Shown here: positions 1-11,291 of the stretch, one piece after another
Layout: each line of letters begins with the position of its first letter
Numbering within the stretch: position 1 is the first letter of the stretch
Origin: Marsupella aquatica
Taxonomy: Eukaryota; Marchantiophyta
DNA: 64,000 bases
Direction of reading: 5' to 3'
Assembly (NCBI GenBank): GCA_973895155.1
Contig: OZ316898.1
Coordinates: 18,104,001-18,168,000, forward strand
Notes under the pieces: model-generated
The model's database searches: none
What the model was told of the DNA's origin: nothing
What the model saw: only the letters and a program-made list of their open reading frames with translations
Position numbers and translations under genes: made by a program

Positions 1-1234
1 TGCTCAAGCTGAGTAGAATGGCAAGTTGGGTCAGACAAAGCATGTGCGGCAAAGGCGCGAGATCGAAGAAAGTACTCCTCCTGAAGTTGCTCTCAATCTT
101 CTCTCAAAAAATGGTGTATACGTGAGATAGTATCAGGGTGACCCATTACTATTTCAGTTTGTCATAGGCTAGGGTCTTAGGTATCAGGGTTGCTTGTATT
201 GTGTCATTTGCGTTGGCTTTTGGGTCTTTGGCGTGTTTGTCCTTGATTGGGTCTTTAGCTTTGGGGATATGTAGTTGAACATTCCTTGGTCTTTGTTAGT
301 TTGCTGTATATTTTTAAGAATTGAGTTTTTGAAAGAGAAAGAAATATTGAGATTCCATTACTATTTGTTTTCGCAGCACATACTTTTCCCTTTTCAGTAT
401 TTAATTAAGATATTTCCGTTTCTCATGGCTGGTTGAGTAAAAGACTATCAGTTTATTTGGAGAGGCCAAACAAAGTACAATCTAGTAAGCGAGATATATT
501 TGTTTGAGTTGAAAGATGGGACACACAACACACCATCCAGCCAAGTCACTGAGGCAAAAAGAATAGACAGCAAACAGTTGGGAAAGAGGATGATGGTCTG
601 AGGAATGTTTTGAATGTAACAATAATAATATATATATATATATAGATTCATATAATAATCTCAGTTCTTAGAACTTAAAGTCCGGATAGACTGATACGTT
701 GTCTATGAAGCTCCCATGGACAAACCAAATTTGGATGGACTTGACTCAAATACACATATACACTTGGATACTCTTTGTTACACTTGTGTCCAAAAATACC
801 ATGTAAGATGATCAGTTTTGTTCACTTGTCCAAAAGTACCTTGTCAAAGCACCACCTCTTCCATTTTAGTCCAAAGGTACCATGTACCAACCAGATCAGC
901 ATTGATTGCAACACTCATTGTATTCTCTTAATATCCTTTTCCCTCAAGGTAGTCACTTTAACTATTTTTTTTAGAGTTCAATAAAAAACATAAAATATGT
1001 AAGGTATGTTTAGGTATTTGTATGCATTATCTGGCCTTTATGGTAATAAAATCATATAGACTAAACTTTTCACAATTTACTCTAGAGCCTCAAGTAGTTT
1101 GTTTAATGAGCAAAAGCAAATTAATTCAATGTTTTCCTCAATAATATTTGTATGTTTATAATAGATTGCAAAATCTCACAAAAGGGGGAAACAAGCAACA
1201 CAATCCCCGTGAACCAATATAACAATTTCCACTA
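1..1234. other. AT-rich stretch without a recognisable gene
   Basis: No coding region is supported. Short open frames here have no recognisable domain. A TA-rich microsatellite lies at about 623-645. Around 780-900 a phrase of the type 'gtccaaa(a/g)(a/g)taccatgt' recurs several times, suggesting degenerate repeat DNA. Confidence 0.6.
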
Positions 1235-1242
1235 GGAAAAGT

Positions 1243-1570
1243 CTCGGGGGGGTCACTTCCACGGAAGTGACACATCACGTGCGACGAAGTATAGGCCCAT
1301 TTAAATGGGTGTGGCGGAAGACTTCCAAAGTTTGGTGGAAGAACACATAGGGCATGTTTTATTGATTGGTCGACTTTAAAGAACACATAGGCCTATTTAA
1401 TTGCAAAAAATACTTTCTATAAAGTTTTTAGGGGTTTTTTAATAAAAAATGACAAAATTTTAAGAAAGAAAGGGCTTTGCAAAAAAATATTTTTCACTTT
1501 AAAGTTAGGGGGGTCAAACCCTAAAACGTCGCACGCGATGTATGACCCTCCATATAGTGACCCCCCCGAG
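1243..1570 (+). mobile_element. MITE copy A (328 bp, TIRs, 8-bp TSD)
   Basis: A non-coding element with perfect 15-bp terminal inverted repeats: it begins CTCGGGGGGGTCACT and ends with the exact reverse complement. It is flanked by a perfect 8-bp direct repeat GGAAAAGT (1235-1242 and 1571-1578), a target-site duplication. The interior is AT-rich with no coding capacity. Two further copies lie at 5317-5643 (same orientation) and 5708-6155 (inverted), which fixes the ends independently. An 8-bp duplication fits the hAT superfamily, but the G-run termini are not the usual hAT ends, so the superfamily is inferred. It needs a transposase in trans, and none is seen here. Confidence 0.9.
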
Positions 1571-1578
1571 GGAAAAGT

Positions 1579-2087
1579 GGGTGCAAATTTTGATTTTCAT
1601 AGAGCATTGCTCTTGAGACAAAATTGTATTTTCAGTAGAGTGTCGCTCTTGTGTTAAGGAGGGGGTTGACTTATTTTCTATCTCAGATTTTATTCTAAAA
1701 GGGTTTAGGGTTTAGAGTTGCTCTTTCACAAAGAACGCTTTAATTAAATTTCCCACTATAGAACTCCAAGAAATGATATTTTTCAAAGACCACTGCTCTT
1801 GTTACAATAAGGGCTTCTAGTACTTTGCCATTGCGGAGGTCACTAAAATTTCAAATACAATATTAGATGCAACCCTTTGTTTCATTCAATACATATTGTC
1901 AATTCACTTCAAAGTATGCAGAGTCTTTTAACGCACTTGAAATGTAGGTCAACAGTAAATTAGAACATTGATTACCTAGATTTTCTCATCATTAGGTGTA
2001 AAATGCTTAGTTTATGTGTCACAATCCATGAGAATGATGGGAGACAACCTTCAAGTCCATCCGAGCTTTGGTTTCCAGTTCTTAGGA
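1579..2087. other. AT-rich stretch, nothing recognised
   Basis: No gene or RNA is supported. The stretch runs from the target duplication of MITE copy A to the LINE tail on the minus strand. The words 'gctcttg' and 'gagtgtcgctcttg' recur around 1600-1800, a hint of degenerate repeat. Confidence 0.5.
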
Positions 2088-2600
2088 TTAATGATTAGTT
2101 TTGTAAGTGGAATTACAGACATAGCTTTCCCGTTGTGGATCTGCCCATACTACTGTTGCCGCTGTCCCAATGATGTCTTGACGCAATGGGATTGCCACCA
2201 CTACATCTGCCAAAGTACGTTGACCCTCACGGACCATGGTAAGATCCACCCATAACCACTGCGACAGAGGACCAGGTAACTTTAGTACCACCTCCCGTCG
2301 CACGCATACCAAAGAGCCAGAGAGAACCTGAGCAGTCGCATCTCTCATAGCGTCATGAACAATAAAGGTTTCACCTCCTAAACTGCACCAAAGAAGATGG
2401 ACACCTGTGGCATCACAAGGCTTCCCACAAGTGCAAGAAGGAGGTAAACCTACAAGAAGTGGGTGGGGTAGCCCCATACAAAGATGCATAGCTTTCGAGA
2501 ACTCCGTTGAAAACATCCGCAGATGAGGAATGACTGGATCGGCCTGAAGCCATCCTCATGCGCCCTTCCCTTCGGAAGAAATAATCCTAGCTCAGTCCGT
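2088..2600 (-). pseudogene. LINE C-terminal fragment: CCHC zinc finger plus endonuclease-like tail
   Basis: The minus-strand frame read from about 2516 to 2088 has a zinc-finger pattern CTCGKPC...H...C (C-x-C-x3-C-x5-H-x3-C) followed by a 'GGE..(V)HDAMRDA' stretch and a 'WVDLTMVREGQRTLADVVV' stretch. This order is typical of the C-terminus of non-LTR retrotransposon polyproteins, where a CCHC finger precedes a restriction-like endonuclease fold. Upstream in the same frame (to about 2560) the residues before the finger also fit that family. No start codon or complete ORF exists, so it is a 5'-truncated remnant. It may be the 3' end of the element whose reverse transcriptase lies at 4540-6990, or a second copy. 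The endonuclease assignment is by motif resemblance only. Confidence 0.7.
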
Positions 2601-2656
2601 GTCAAGTGCCTCGGAGAGGATGTTGGAGAGGGTGAAAGCATGCATATGCCCAACAA

Positions 2657-3290
2657 GGTTTGTGTGACAGGGCCCCAAACCCGGTAGTAACTTAGTGATG
2701 ACTTATAATTGCATATATAAGTAGAAAGACAAGTAGGTGTAGCAAAAGTGTTTGGATTTTCAAATTTTTAATTTTTTCTAAATTGATGCGACAACCAGAG
2801 GCCGGAGTTGAGAGGGGTGTCGGGCGGTGATGGATGACAATGGAGCCATTGAGGGGGTTCAAGGAGGCCACAAGGCAGCCCAAGGACTTGGAGGCCAAGG
2901 TGGGAGCATCTTGGACGGGTGGGGGCTGGACGAAGGCTCCACATAAGCCGCAAATTGGTAACCAAAATATAGAAAACATTGAAACTTGAAACAAATATTG
3001 CTGCGCTAGTACTATTCCAAACATAGTCATGTTTGGATTCATTTTTAAGCCCTCAATGAGCCCCATGCAAAACTGGGGTTCCTTGGTTGAGTTCATGTCT
3101 GTATCAAACAGCGGAATCTTGAGAAACCTCAATGCCCGTAAAATGGCAAAACTACGGCAATCTTGGAGTAGTGATGGTGGGAGGGCCCTTAGAAGGAAGG
3201 GGTTCCCATACTTGTGTTCTCCTTTCCCCTTTCACCCTTTGTGTGGTCCTCACATGGTTTTGCTCTCTTTCCCTTCCCCACTCCGTAAAA
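2657..3290. other. Stretch without a supported gene
   Basis: Open frames occur on both strands but show no domain and overlap each other in different frames. A C/T-rich segment at 3205-3290 runs into the minisatellite. Confidence 0.5.
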
Positions 3291-3482
3291 GGACACATCC
3301 GTAGAAAGGGCACAATGTAGAAGGACACATCCGTAGAAGTGGCACTCCATAGGAGGACACATCCGTAGAAGGGGCACTCCGTAGAAGGACACATCCGTAG
3401 AAGTGGCACTCCATAGGAGGACACATCCGTAGAAGGGGCACTCCGTAGAAGGACACATCCGTAGAAGGGGCCCTCACAATTT
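3291..3482. repeat. 32-bp minisatellite, six units, with a 64-bp alternating pattern
   Basis: The word GGACACATCCGTAGAA starts at 3291, 3323, 3355, 3387, 3419 and 3451, exactly 32 bp apart each time. Later units alternate between a 'ccgtagaa' form and a 'ccatagga' form, which makes a 64-bp higher-order period. Because 32 is not a multiple of 3, the array is open in several minus-strand frames and gives Cys-rich peptides that are artefacts of the repeat. Units are contiguous with no spacers. Confidence 0.95.
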
Positions 3483-4539
3483 CTTCCTTCCCTTTTTCTC
3501 TATTCTCACTTGTGGGGTTCCCACCCATTCCTAAACCCTTTCCCTATTGTGCTTGCTTTCAACGTGTGTACGGACCCTGGTTGTATGAACATCAGATTTT
3601 CAACCATCTCAAAATCAAGAGTTTATGGGCTTGTTGGAAAGAGCTCGCCGAGCTGAATCCAAAAATGTGTCACACGGCCAAAACAGAGTTAAGATGGTAA
3701 AGATACGTTAGATTACATTTTGACAATAATTTCTTGACATCAAAGCCGTATGGATGTCTGTACATCCGGCAACGGGGGACCCCAGTGTTTTCCCAAAAGT
3801 GGAGATGGCAACAGCAAAGTCGAGGACCCCTTTGTGGGAGAAACCGGGGCCCCCTAGTGTTGAATGGGCAAAACGGAGGGGGACGATGCCCCGTAAAAAC
3901 TTAAACAATCATAGCTTGGCCATTTGACCTCCATTCTGTGCGCCGTTTATGGAGCCGTGATCAGAAGAGGAGGGCTTCTTAGAATGTTTTTCAGAAGTGA
4001 ATTTGAGGAAATTTTAGTTTCGACAATTGTAGGGGCCCTCTCCTTTTACGACGGACCGGTGGTGGCGATGAGGAAGATTGAGGCTCACTGGTAGGCAGGG
4101 TAGATAGATAGGATAGGAGGTGGTGGACTCCAGTGCGGTTCTGTTTAGCGGAGTGGTAGTGGGCACCATCGAAGGCACTGTCGGTCTCCCTTAGGATAGG
4201 ATAGGTTGGTGATACATGTGTGTGCCGTATGTTAGGTTTTGAGGTTAGCGGCGCCGCTAGGGGGTAGTGGCTGCCTCACCCTTGTAGGGCTTGTGTGTGG
4301 TGTTTTTTAATATTTAAGGGTAGCCCCCGGTAGGTGCAGGGGGGAACTCAATCTAGTATTGATGAAATGTTAGCTCATAGCGTAGAGAAGGGAGTAATCT
4401 GGAGTAGTGAGGTGAGAAGTAGTCATTGTCCTAGTGAGCAGGAGTTGAGTAGACGGCAAGAGGTCGGGTTACTCATGCAATGTATTACTTGTTCACCAAA
4501 AGATATGGATTCAGATTAACTCTCCAAAGTTTGTTATGT
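3483..4539. other. Stretch without a supported gene
   Basis: No coding, RNA or clear repeat feature is seen. Base composition becomes more G-rich after about 4020. A possible continuation of the upstream LINE could be hidden here, but I could not follow its reading frame. Confidence 0.4.
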
Positions 4540-5316
4540 ATTATGATTTTGGTGCTTTCATAGTTGTGTTCTTTCCGTAGCCGTTTTGGTGTGTTTTTGT
4601 GAGAGGACCCATCAAGTGGATTCTTGAGAGTAGGTTACAAGGTCTGGTCGGCCTTGTGAGCCAAAGGAGTGGTGACAACACTCCACTAGAGACCAAGAGG
4701 AAAGTGCAGTCCATGGGACTTGATAAAAAATAGTGAAGGGTGAGAAAGTCGGCAGACTTGATCAAAAAATGTAATTTTGGGAGCGAAAACAAATAATCAT
4801 TCCTAGCGTGATGAAGTCTAAATAGCGTCCCTCCACGTCCCCGTGATACAATTAAAATGGTATTGGCTGTGAAGAAGTGGAAATGATGTAGTTACCGTTT
4901 GATAAATAAATGACAGTCTGCCTGAAGACGAACGGGGTCCAAGGATAAAAACTCCTGAAATGAAGGTAACGCAACGCAAACGGGATCTGGTAATGATGAC
5001 CGCACCGCGCGCAAATGAACCTGAAATGGGAGGGAACCCTCCTCTACCTCCATGAGAGATGAAAGTAAAAAAGGTCAATTCTCAGCAAGGAAACGATTGG
5101 CCAACAAGGAGAAGGCGGCTGCCCACATGCCCAAAAAGGCCAAAGGTGCAAGGCGCTCAATGGATGTGAGCCCAAACCACCCTGAGAAATAGGAAGACTG
5201 AGCTATCGATGAAGCCATTGAGATGAGAACAATGTACTGGGCAATGTACCCGACCCTAAAAGAGAGGCCAAAGTCTCACGAATGGAGACATCAAACGCTC
5301 AAAGGTGGAGAGAAAG

Positions 5317-5643
5317 CTCGGTGGGGTCACTTCCACGGAAGTGACACATCACGTGCGACGAAGTATAGACCCATTTAAATAGGTGTGGCAGAAGACTTCC
5401 AAAGTTTGGTGGAAGAACACATAGGGCATGTTTTATTGACTAGTCAACTTTAAAGAACACATAGGCTTATTTAATTATAAAAAATACTTTCTTTCAAGTT
5501 TTTAGGGGTTTTTTAGTAAAAAATGACAAAATTTAAAGAGAGAAAGGGTTTTGCAAAAAAATATTTTTTGCTTATAAGTTAGGGGGGTCAAACCCTAAAA
5601 CACCGCACGCAATGTATGGCCCTCCATGTAGTGACCCCCCGAG
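5317..5643 (+). mobile_element. MITE copy B (327 bp)
   Basis: Same family and orientation as the copy at 1243-1570, starting CTCGGTGGGGTCACT and ending GTGACCCCCCGAG. The flanking octamers AGAGAAAG (5309-5316) and AGACAAAG (5644-5651) match at 7 of 8 positions, an aged target-site duplication. It sits inside the LINE reverse-transcriptase frame, so it inserted after the LINE did. Confidence 0.88.
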
Positions 5644-5707
5644 AGACAAAGATCCTCGGTAGGGGGATGCGTCCTAGCCAAATAAGACGCAGTCACGAGG
5701 GTGGATG

Positions 5708-6155
5708 CTTGGGGGGGGTCACTATATGGAGGGCCATACATCGCGTGTGACGTTTTAGGGTTTGCCCCCTAACTTATAAGTGAATATTTTTGTGTGCAAA
5801 GCCCTTTCTTTCTATAAATTTTGTCATTTTTTATTAAAAAACCCCTAAAAACTTTAAAGAAAGTATTTTTTGCAGTTAAATAGGCCTATGTGTTCTTTAA
5901 AGTTGACCAGTCAATAAAACATGCTCTATGTGTTCTTCCACCAAACTTTGGAAGTCTTCCACCACACACACTTCGTTGATCGGCTCCGCTTACCCACCAT
6001 AACAAGAACTCAACAACCTAAATAAATGCCTGCTATGCTCTTTAGAAAGATCTTTGAAATTCACAAATTTGCTATCTTTTGTGACAATGTACATTTAAAT
6101 GGGCCTATACTTCGTCGCACGTGATGTGCCATTTCCGTGGAAGTGACCCCCCGAG
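5708..6155 (-). mobile_element. MITE copy C (about 448 bp, inverted, with internal insertion)
   Basis: Inverted copy of the same MITE, 64 bp from copy B. The termini are CTTGGGGGGGG at 5708 and CCCCCCGAG ending at 6155. The flanking octamers GGTGGATG (5700-5707) and GGTGGATT (6156-6163) match at 7 of 8 positions. It is about 120 bp longer than its relatives because of extra sequence at roughly 5971-6091, placed where the others read 'ATTTAAATGGG'. The inserted sequence has no recognised identity. Confidence 0.87.
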
Positions 6156-6990
6156 GGTGGATTACCTCAACAACGTCCCAAATGCTGTTTGAGAATCTGC
6201 TAACTTAGGGAGCATAGGAGTAGAGGCTAAGGCAGCTTGTAGAGTGTCAGCGATGAAAGATGAGCAAAAGGAGGCGGTACCGACTGGGGAGCCAAGGACC
6301 CGAAGACTGTCGGCTGGACGAAAGAACCCAGGGGGTAGCGCAAGATCAGAGGGTAACCCAACTGGACTCCATGCACGACTCTTCATAGGCTAAACCTGTA
6401 AACCAAGGCCCATCAAATGGGTGGAAAGAGTGACGAGGGAAGAAGTAACCGCGACGGGAGGACCAATGATGTGGTTGTCATCTGAAAGGGAGGGGAAGAT
6501 ACACTGGGGGTGGGCCATGGCGGCTTCCCGTAAAGCTGTAAAATGGGCAATGGCAAAAAGAGGCCCACCCAAAGGGTCACCCTAACGTGTACCTTCTACA
6601 GAAGAAAGAGTGGTATACCCTCCAATAGAGGTGTGATGACTATAGAAGAGCAGGGCCTCGAGTCCATAAAAACAATGAACAAAGGGGATAAGGGACTGGA
6701 TGTTTGGATCCGCCGACCTCAAAGCACAAAAAAAGGTTGCCCGAGAAACCATATTGAAAGTGTTAGAGACATCAACCTGGAGGACAACCCAATCAGGGTG
6801 GAGGTCCAAGGTAGTGCAAACTGATGTGGAGAGAGATGATCTGATAGTGGAGAGCAATACTGCGAGGAAAGTGTACGAGACACAAGACGAAGAAAACCTC
6901 TCCAATAGCTATTGGCTGAACACCCGGTGAAGACTTAGCCATGGCCAATAAACGAGAAGCACTCAAGAGCCAAGAGACAGGAGGAGGCAA

Positions 6991-7165
6991 CCGGCCGGCT
7001 ACAATACACTGGCAAAAGGAGAAGAAAATTGGAAAACCAAATTGAGGATCCTCAGGGGGAATAAATCACGAAAATACTCAAAGACATAACTAGAGGGGCC
7101 ACTAGCTGCGCAATGCGGGGCATGGAGGAAAGCATAGGTGAAGGTAAAACATATTGTATGTGTGC
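6991..7165. other. Short stretch, nothing recognised
   Basis: Sequence upstream of the LINE frame. No conserved coding signal is visible. Confidence 0.4.
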
Positions 7166-7520
7166 AAGAGTAATGGTCTTTCTCTCAAACTATTTTTTTG
7201 TCGTTCTCAAGTAAGACTTTCCTATGTGCTGTAAAATTTCTCAAGCGGGATTCTCTTTCTCAAGTGAGATCTCCTAAAGTCGGTGGGGCATGTCATAGTT
7301 TCTAAACCAATCATTTTTGTCTTTCTCAAGTAAGATTTTCCTGTGGTGTACTATTTTCTCAAGTGAGATCTTCTTCTTCTTCTTTTGAAATCAATAGGGC
7401 ACCTCAAAGTTTCTCATACTATTTCTTGGTATTTATGAAGTAAGATTTCTCCATGTGTTGTAGGAATTTTTCAAGTGAGATAGTTCTCTTTTGAAATCCA
7501 ATAGGGCATCTCAAAGTTCC
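7166..7520. repeat. Degenerate tandem repeat, about 3 units of 100-135 bp
   Basis: Three successive blocks share the order 'ctcaagtaagatttTCC...gtgt', 'tcaagtgagatct', then 'tcaatagggcacctcaaagttt' (7166-7305, 7306-7420, 7421-7520 approximately). Indels and substitutions make them clearly diverged. No coding potential. Confidence 0.7.
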
Positions 7521-10019
7521 AAAGTTCACACTAGTTAACAACTGAGTTTTGGGTTTTACTACATACACAATCCTTGTGTACTTCAATATCAGTGTTTCTT
7601 AACTTTTTGCTCTTAACAAACATTTATAAGACCCTGTTCAAGTGTGAGGCATACCTGCATCTCAAGTGTGCTTGACGGTCCACTGTTGGAGGGCCTGCGT
7701 AAGCCTAAAATCCATCTTTGGTACCCATCAAGTCCATAGGATGCAGGAGGGGCCTGGTTAAGTCTTTCTTGGGTTTTTTTTGCGCTTATGGCTTCACCTC
7801 ATGGAGTCAATCATGAAGGGTAGATTTGGATCAAAATATAGTATACTAGCCCAAATAGCCATGCTATGCCACAGAAGGATTCTCTGTGCCCATCTCTACT
7901 TATAATTAATCATGGTCTAAATATCAAAACTTTTTGATACCCAATAAATTAATATGGCATCTATTTCAATCTAAGGAGTACCTTAAGGGTAGACAAAATT
8001 ATAACATTATATAGATCTTATTGAAGACAATTTGGAATGGGAGCGTAGGGTCCCATTAGGCCCATTAGAGACATCTTTGCTCACATACCCTTATTATCAT
8101 GAACCACTAATGTGAAAGTCAAAGTGTGTTCGTGATGGTAGAAATAATTCTTTTTCCAGCAAAAGCTACCGCAAAAGTTGACGGTCATATTTCAACAGGG
8201 ATGGCTGCAATCGCAAGTGGAGTTTTGGATGAACGAAGGTTGGCCACAAATTGGCTCTTGGCACATCGAACATCTTTAGGTGAAGACAAAACCAACCTCT
8301 CCAGTCAAAAAGCAAGCTACAACATATCACCTAATATTCGAGTCAACTCAATTTTTTTGGTACCCTTTTGATTGCCATTTCTTGTCCCCAGGATTTGGAT
8401 TTTGGATACAGAAGTAGTCTTTCGTAGAACTAGCAGTACTTTTCCAAGAATAACCTATTTTTCCTTTTTTATTCCATAGGGACAAAATGTGCCAATGGCG
8501 TATAGTGCGAGTTTTGGGAGGACAAGCATCGACGAGAAAGCATCAAATCTACCTTTTATGATCTACTAGTGGAGCCAGAGGCTTTAATTGAGGTCCCGAT
8601 CAAAATATGACATATAAGCATATCATTCCATATCATGATAAATTTAGTTATTTTTTTAAAAATCAATGAGTACACGCCATATATTTTGATGTGTGATTAT
8701 TGACAAGGCTCTAATTGCTCTGTTAACAGTCATGTTAATATTTAGAGTATGTGAGTAGAAATGACTTGGAGAGTCTTGGTATGGGGAGCCCTTCCTGTGC
8801 TTACGGGTATTTGGACAGTCAAGTCTCAAAAGTCACCCATGGCAAACCCACCAATGGAGAGCTCAAGAACCATAGGACCCAAGGGGCCAAATGGATATAG
8901 CATGCTCATCCTCGAACATGCTTTATTTTTTGTCTTGTAGTGATCTGAAAATAAATAAAATATGAGAACATAGAAGTGCTGTTATATAAATAAAGTGTCT
9001 GCCAAGAAAAGCACAGTGACCAAGAAAAGGTACAGTCAAATGATGTTACGATGTGTGCACTTAACTCAGGGTGCCTTATGAATGACACTCCTTTCAATAA
9101 AAACCATAAACCTAGGAAAGAAAAACATGAGGAGAACTTAAGAGGCTATGCATTCATGTTCTTCAGCATCATTTCTCTCACTCGTGGTGGTGGAGCCTTT
9201 GGTTTCATCTCTAAGAAAACACATATTGTGAAAGGGGGCTGCCAAAATAAATTCAAAGCACCCTAAAATACCTAAAACTAAAGGGGTCTAAAAATTAATT
9301 AAAAATGTATAGAATACAAAGGCTGCCCCTTGAGATAAGGCAGATTGAAATGAAAATACATGACACAAAAATCTGAATAAGACAAAATCTGAAATGTGCA
9401 TTCACCATATAGCAATATAGCAACTTCAAAAATTCACCATAGGACCCAAGGGGCCAGATGGATGATAACACACATGAGCCAATACAACCAGACAACCAAA
9501 TAAACACCCAAATCACCAACACTTGACCTTGAATGGGTTAATGTCAGGACTTCACCAAGGGATCCAAGCACAACGACTATGTGTGAGCGGTGGCTCTCAC
9601 ATAGAGTACTACCATCAGGTAGGGGTGGTGTGGTGTGTGTATAGAAGGGTGAGCTAGTAGCCAACTGATCTGAGCCAATTGGTTAATTTCTCCTACTTGG
9701 TATTCCCCAGTCCCCGTATACATTCACTCAACTTCTTACTCTCTTCTCCAATGTGGAGGGTGTGAATTGACTTGAGACCATTTCACTCCAAGCCCACCGG
9801 TTGACTCCTAAGGAACATAGTGGTGTTTGAGTGAAGTTGAAAATAATGGCCAGAAATGAAAAATCCTTTTAGTTTGGGCAGAAGTACACTCTCCACATAA
9901 GCATTTTGAGTGGCCCACAACAATAGCTCAATTGGACGGAAACATGCAACCCCAAATTTTTTTCTTGTCCCATGTTTTGTGAACACTCTAATATATTTTG
10001 TTAGTCAGGGTGATATAAC
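7521..10019. other. Long AT-rich stretch without a recognisable gene
   Basis: A moderately long open frame at 8126-8371 (plus, 81 codons) and several on the minus strand around 9300-9990 have no recognisable domain, signal peptide or family resemblance. I regard them as chance frames. No tRNA or obvious repeat boundary was found. Confidence 0.5.
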
Positions 10020-10115
10020 ATTTCAATCTTACCAGCTATCACACTAGATTGTGATCTGGAGATTGCAAGATCAAATCCTGGCCCGGTGATATCCTATTTT
10101 GTTCACAAACCTGGC
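10020..10115 (+). mobile_element. Possible tRNA-like SINE fragment
   Basis: The segment ends with 'AAGATCAAATCCTGGCCCGG', which resembles a tRNA T-arm/B-box region (GWTCRANNC-like AGATCAAATCC). About 50-60 bp upstream lies a weak A-box-like 'TTAGTCAGGGTG'. The cloverleaf is not intact and no target duplication was found, so this is only a candidate for a second tRNA-derived family, distinct from the one at 12929-13056. Confidence 0.35.
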
Positions 10116-11191
10116 TGCGCATGGAGGGGCATGATGAGGGGCTGGCTGGCTGTGCAAGAATGCCTGCACAAGGGATGGAGTCTCGGGGTCCTTACTTATT
10201 TGCTTCTGACCCTTCATGCACAAATAAGTTAGGGGATTCTAAATTTAAATTGGGCGGAAGACTTTAAATTTTTTTTGAAGGACATTATAGGTCTTGTAAT
10301 CCGATTTAGATAATTATAAGAACTATAGGGTTTTTAATACCAAATTTGAAAATATTCCTAAAACATTCCATAAAGTTAGGGTAAAAATAGTAAAAACTTA
10401 CTTAGTTTTCCTAAGTTTTAAGGTGTTTATTATTTGTAAACTTGGAGCGGGGACAGGGGGGCTAGTGCTCAAGTGCCTGATCATGGACAATGACTCTTAT
10501 CCCAGGCAGGAAAGTATAGTGCCCCGGCATGCGAAAGGGCCCTTCTACATGGGAAGTTGTGGTGTAAGAGGGTTGGAAGAAATTGATAACTTCAAACAGC
10601 TTTTTAAGTACTTTGCCATTAAAGATGTTCTAATTGACAATACTGCCACTATATATATTTTATTTATAAAATGGTCACGGTTTCCTATGTGGATAACAAG
10701 TTTACCAAGGTAACCAAGGAAACTATATACAAAAACTGTCATATTTTTGTAAATACAAAAAAAACATCTTTAATGACAATGTACCTAAAAGTTGTAACTT
10801 CAAGATAATACACATCAATCTAGGCCAAATTGACATAAAAACAATAGCAAGAAATTGTAATAAGACAAATTAGCAAGGAAGGGGTCTCGCCCAGATAGGA
10901 GTGTCAATGAATGTTTTTGCCACTAAGAGAAACACTGATTAATAGTTTTCAGTAAAATGCAATGAATTTTTGCCACTCATAGAAATATAGACAAATACTT
11001 TTCAGTGAGGTGGAATGAATTTTGGCCACCCACAGAAATGTTGACGTACTTGTCAGTGAGGTGAACTCTACAATAGCTAACTTTTGCTACTAAAAGAAAC
11101 GTTAACAGAAATCCAACGACTACAAACACCAAACAAGAAAAAAAGGCAAATGCAACCATAAACACTCAAGAAAAAGAAGAAAAGAAAGGAG
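10116..11191. other. AT-rich stretch, nothing recognised
   Basis: No gene supported. Near 10900-11060 the phrase 'tttgccac(t/c)...agaaa...gac...ttttcagtgaggtg' recurs about three times at 60-70 bp intervals, a weak tandem repeat next to the assembly gap. Confidence 0.4.
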
Positions 11192-11291
11192 NNNNNNNNN
11201 NNNNNNNNNNNNNNNNNNNNNNNNNNNNNNNNNNNNNNNNNNNNNNNNNNNNNNNNNNNNNNNNNNNNNNNNNNNNNNNNNNNNNNNNNNN
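11192..11291. other. Assembly gap (100 N)
   Basis: Exactly 100 N characters, the usual placeholder for a scaffold join of unknown size. Any frame crossing it is meaningless. Confidence 1.

Larger units (their letters stand above)
4540..6990 (-). pseudogene. Non-LTR retrotransposon (LINE) reverse transcriptase, broken and MITE-interrupted
   Basis: Read on the minus strand from about 6905, the frame shows reverse-transcriptase blocks in order: 'DWVVLQVDVSNTFN' (palm motif A, first catalytic Asp), 'SSVEGTRQGDPLGGPLF' (motif B), then 'SDDNHIIG' (motif C; the usual F/YADD has become SDD). After 6390 the frame continues through a thumb-like region, is cut at 6155-5708 and 5643-5317 by two MITEs, and resumes with an 'LPISQGGLG'-type motif known from LINE polymerases and then 'FLGMWAAA'. 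In-frame stops and frame changes throughout make it inactive. Stops such as those after 'FGTLLR' and 'SQWLHR' could each come from a C-to-T change. No endonuclease or gag-like ORF1 is visible upstream. Confidence 0.8.

Noticed and set aside
3291-3482. Regular 32-bp direct repeats as a CRISPR-like array
   Set aside because: Units are contiguous with no unique spacers, there are no cas genes, and the genome is eukaryotic.
3152-3528. Three overlapping Cys-rich minus-strand ORFs that look like small secreted or zinc-binding peptides
   Set aside because: They are the 32-bp minisatellite read in three frames; the repeat length is not a multiple of 3, so all frames stay open by chance.
8126-8371. 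81-codon ORF as a possible novel small protein
   Set aside because: No recognisable motif and chance frames of this length are expected in 64 kb.
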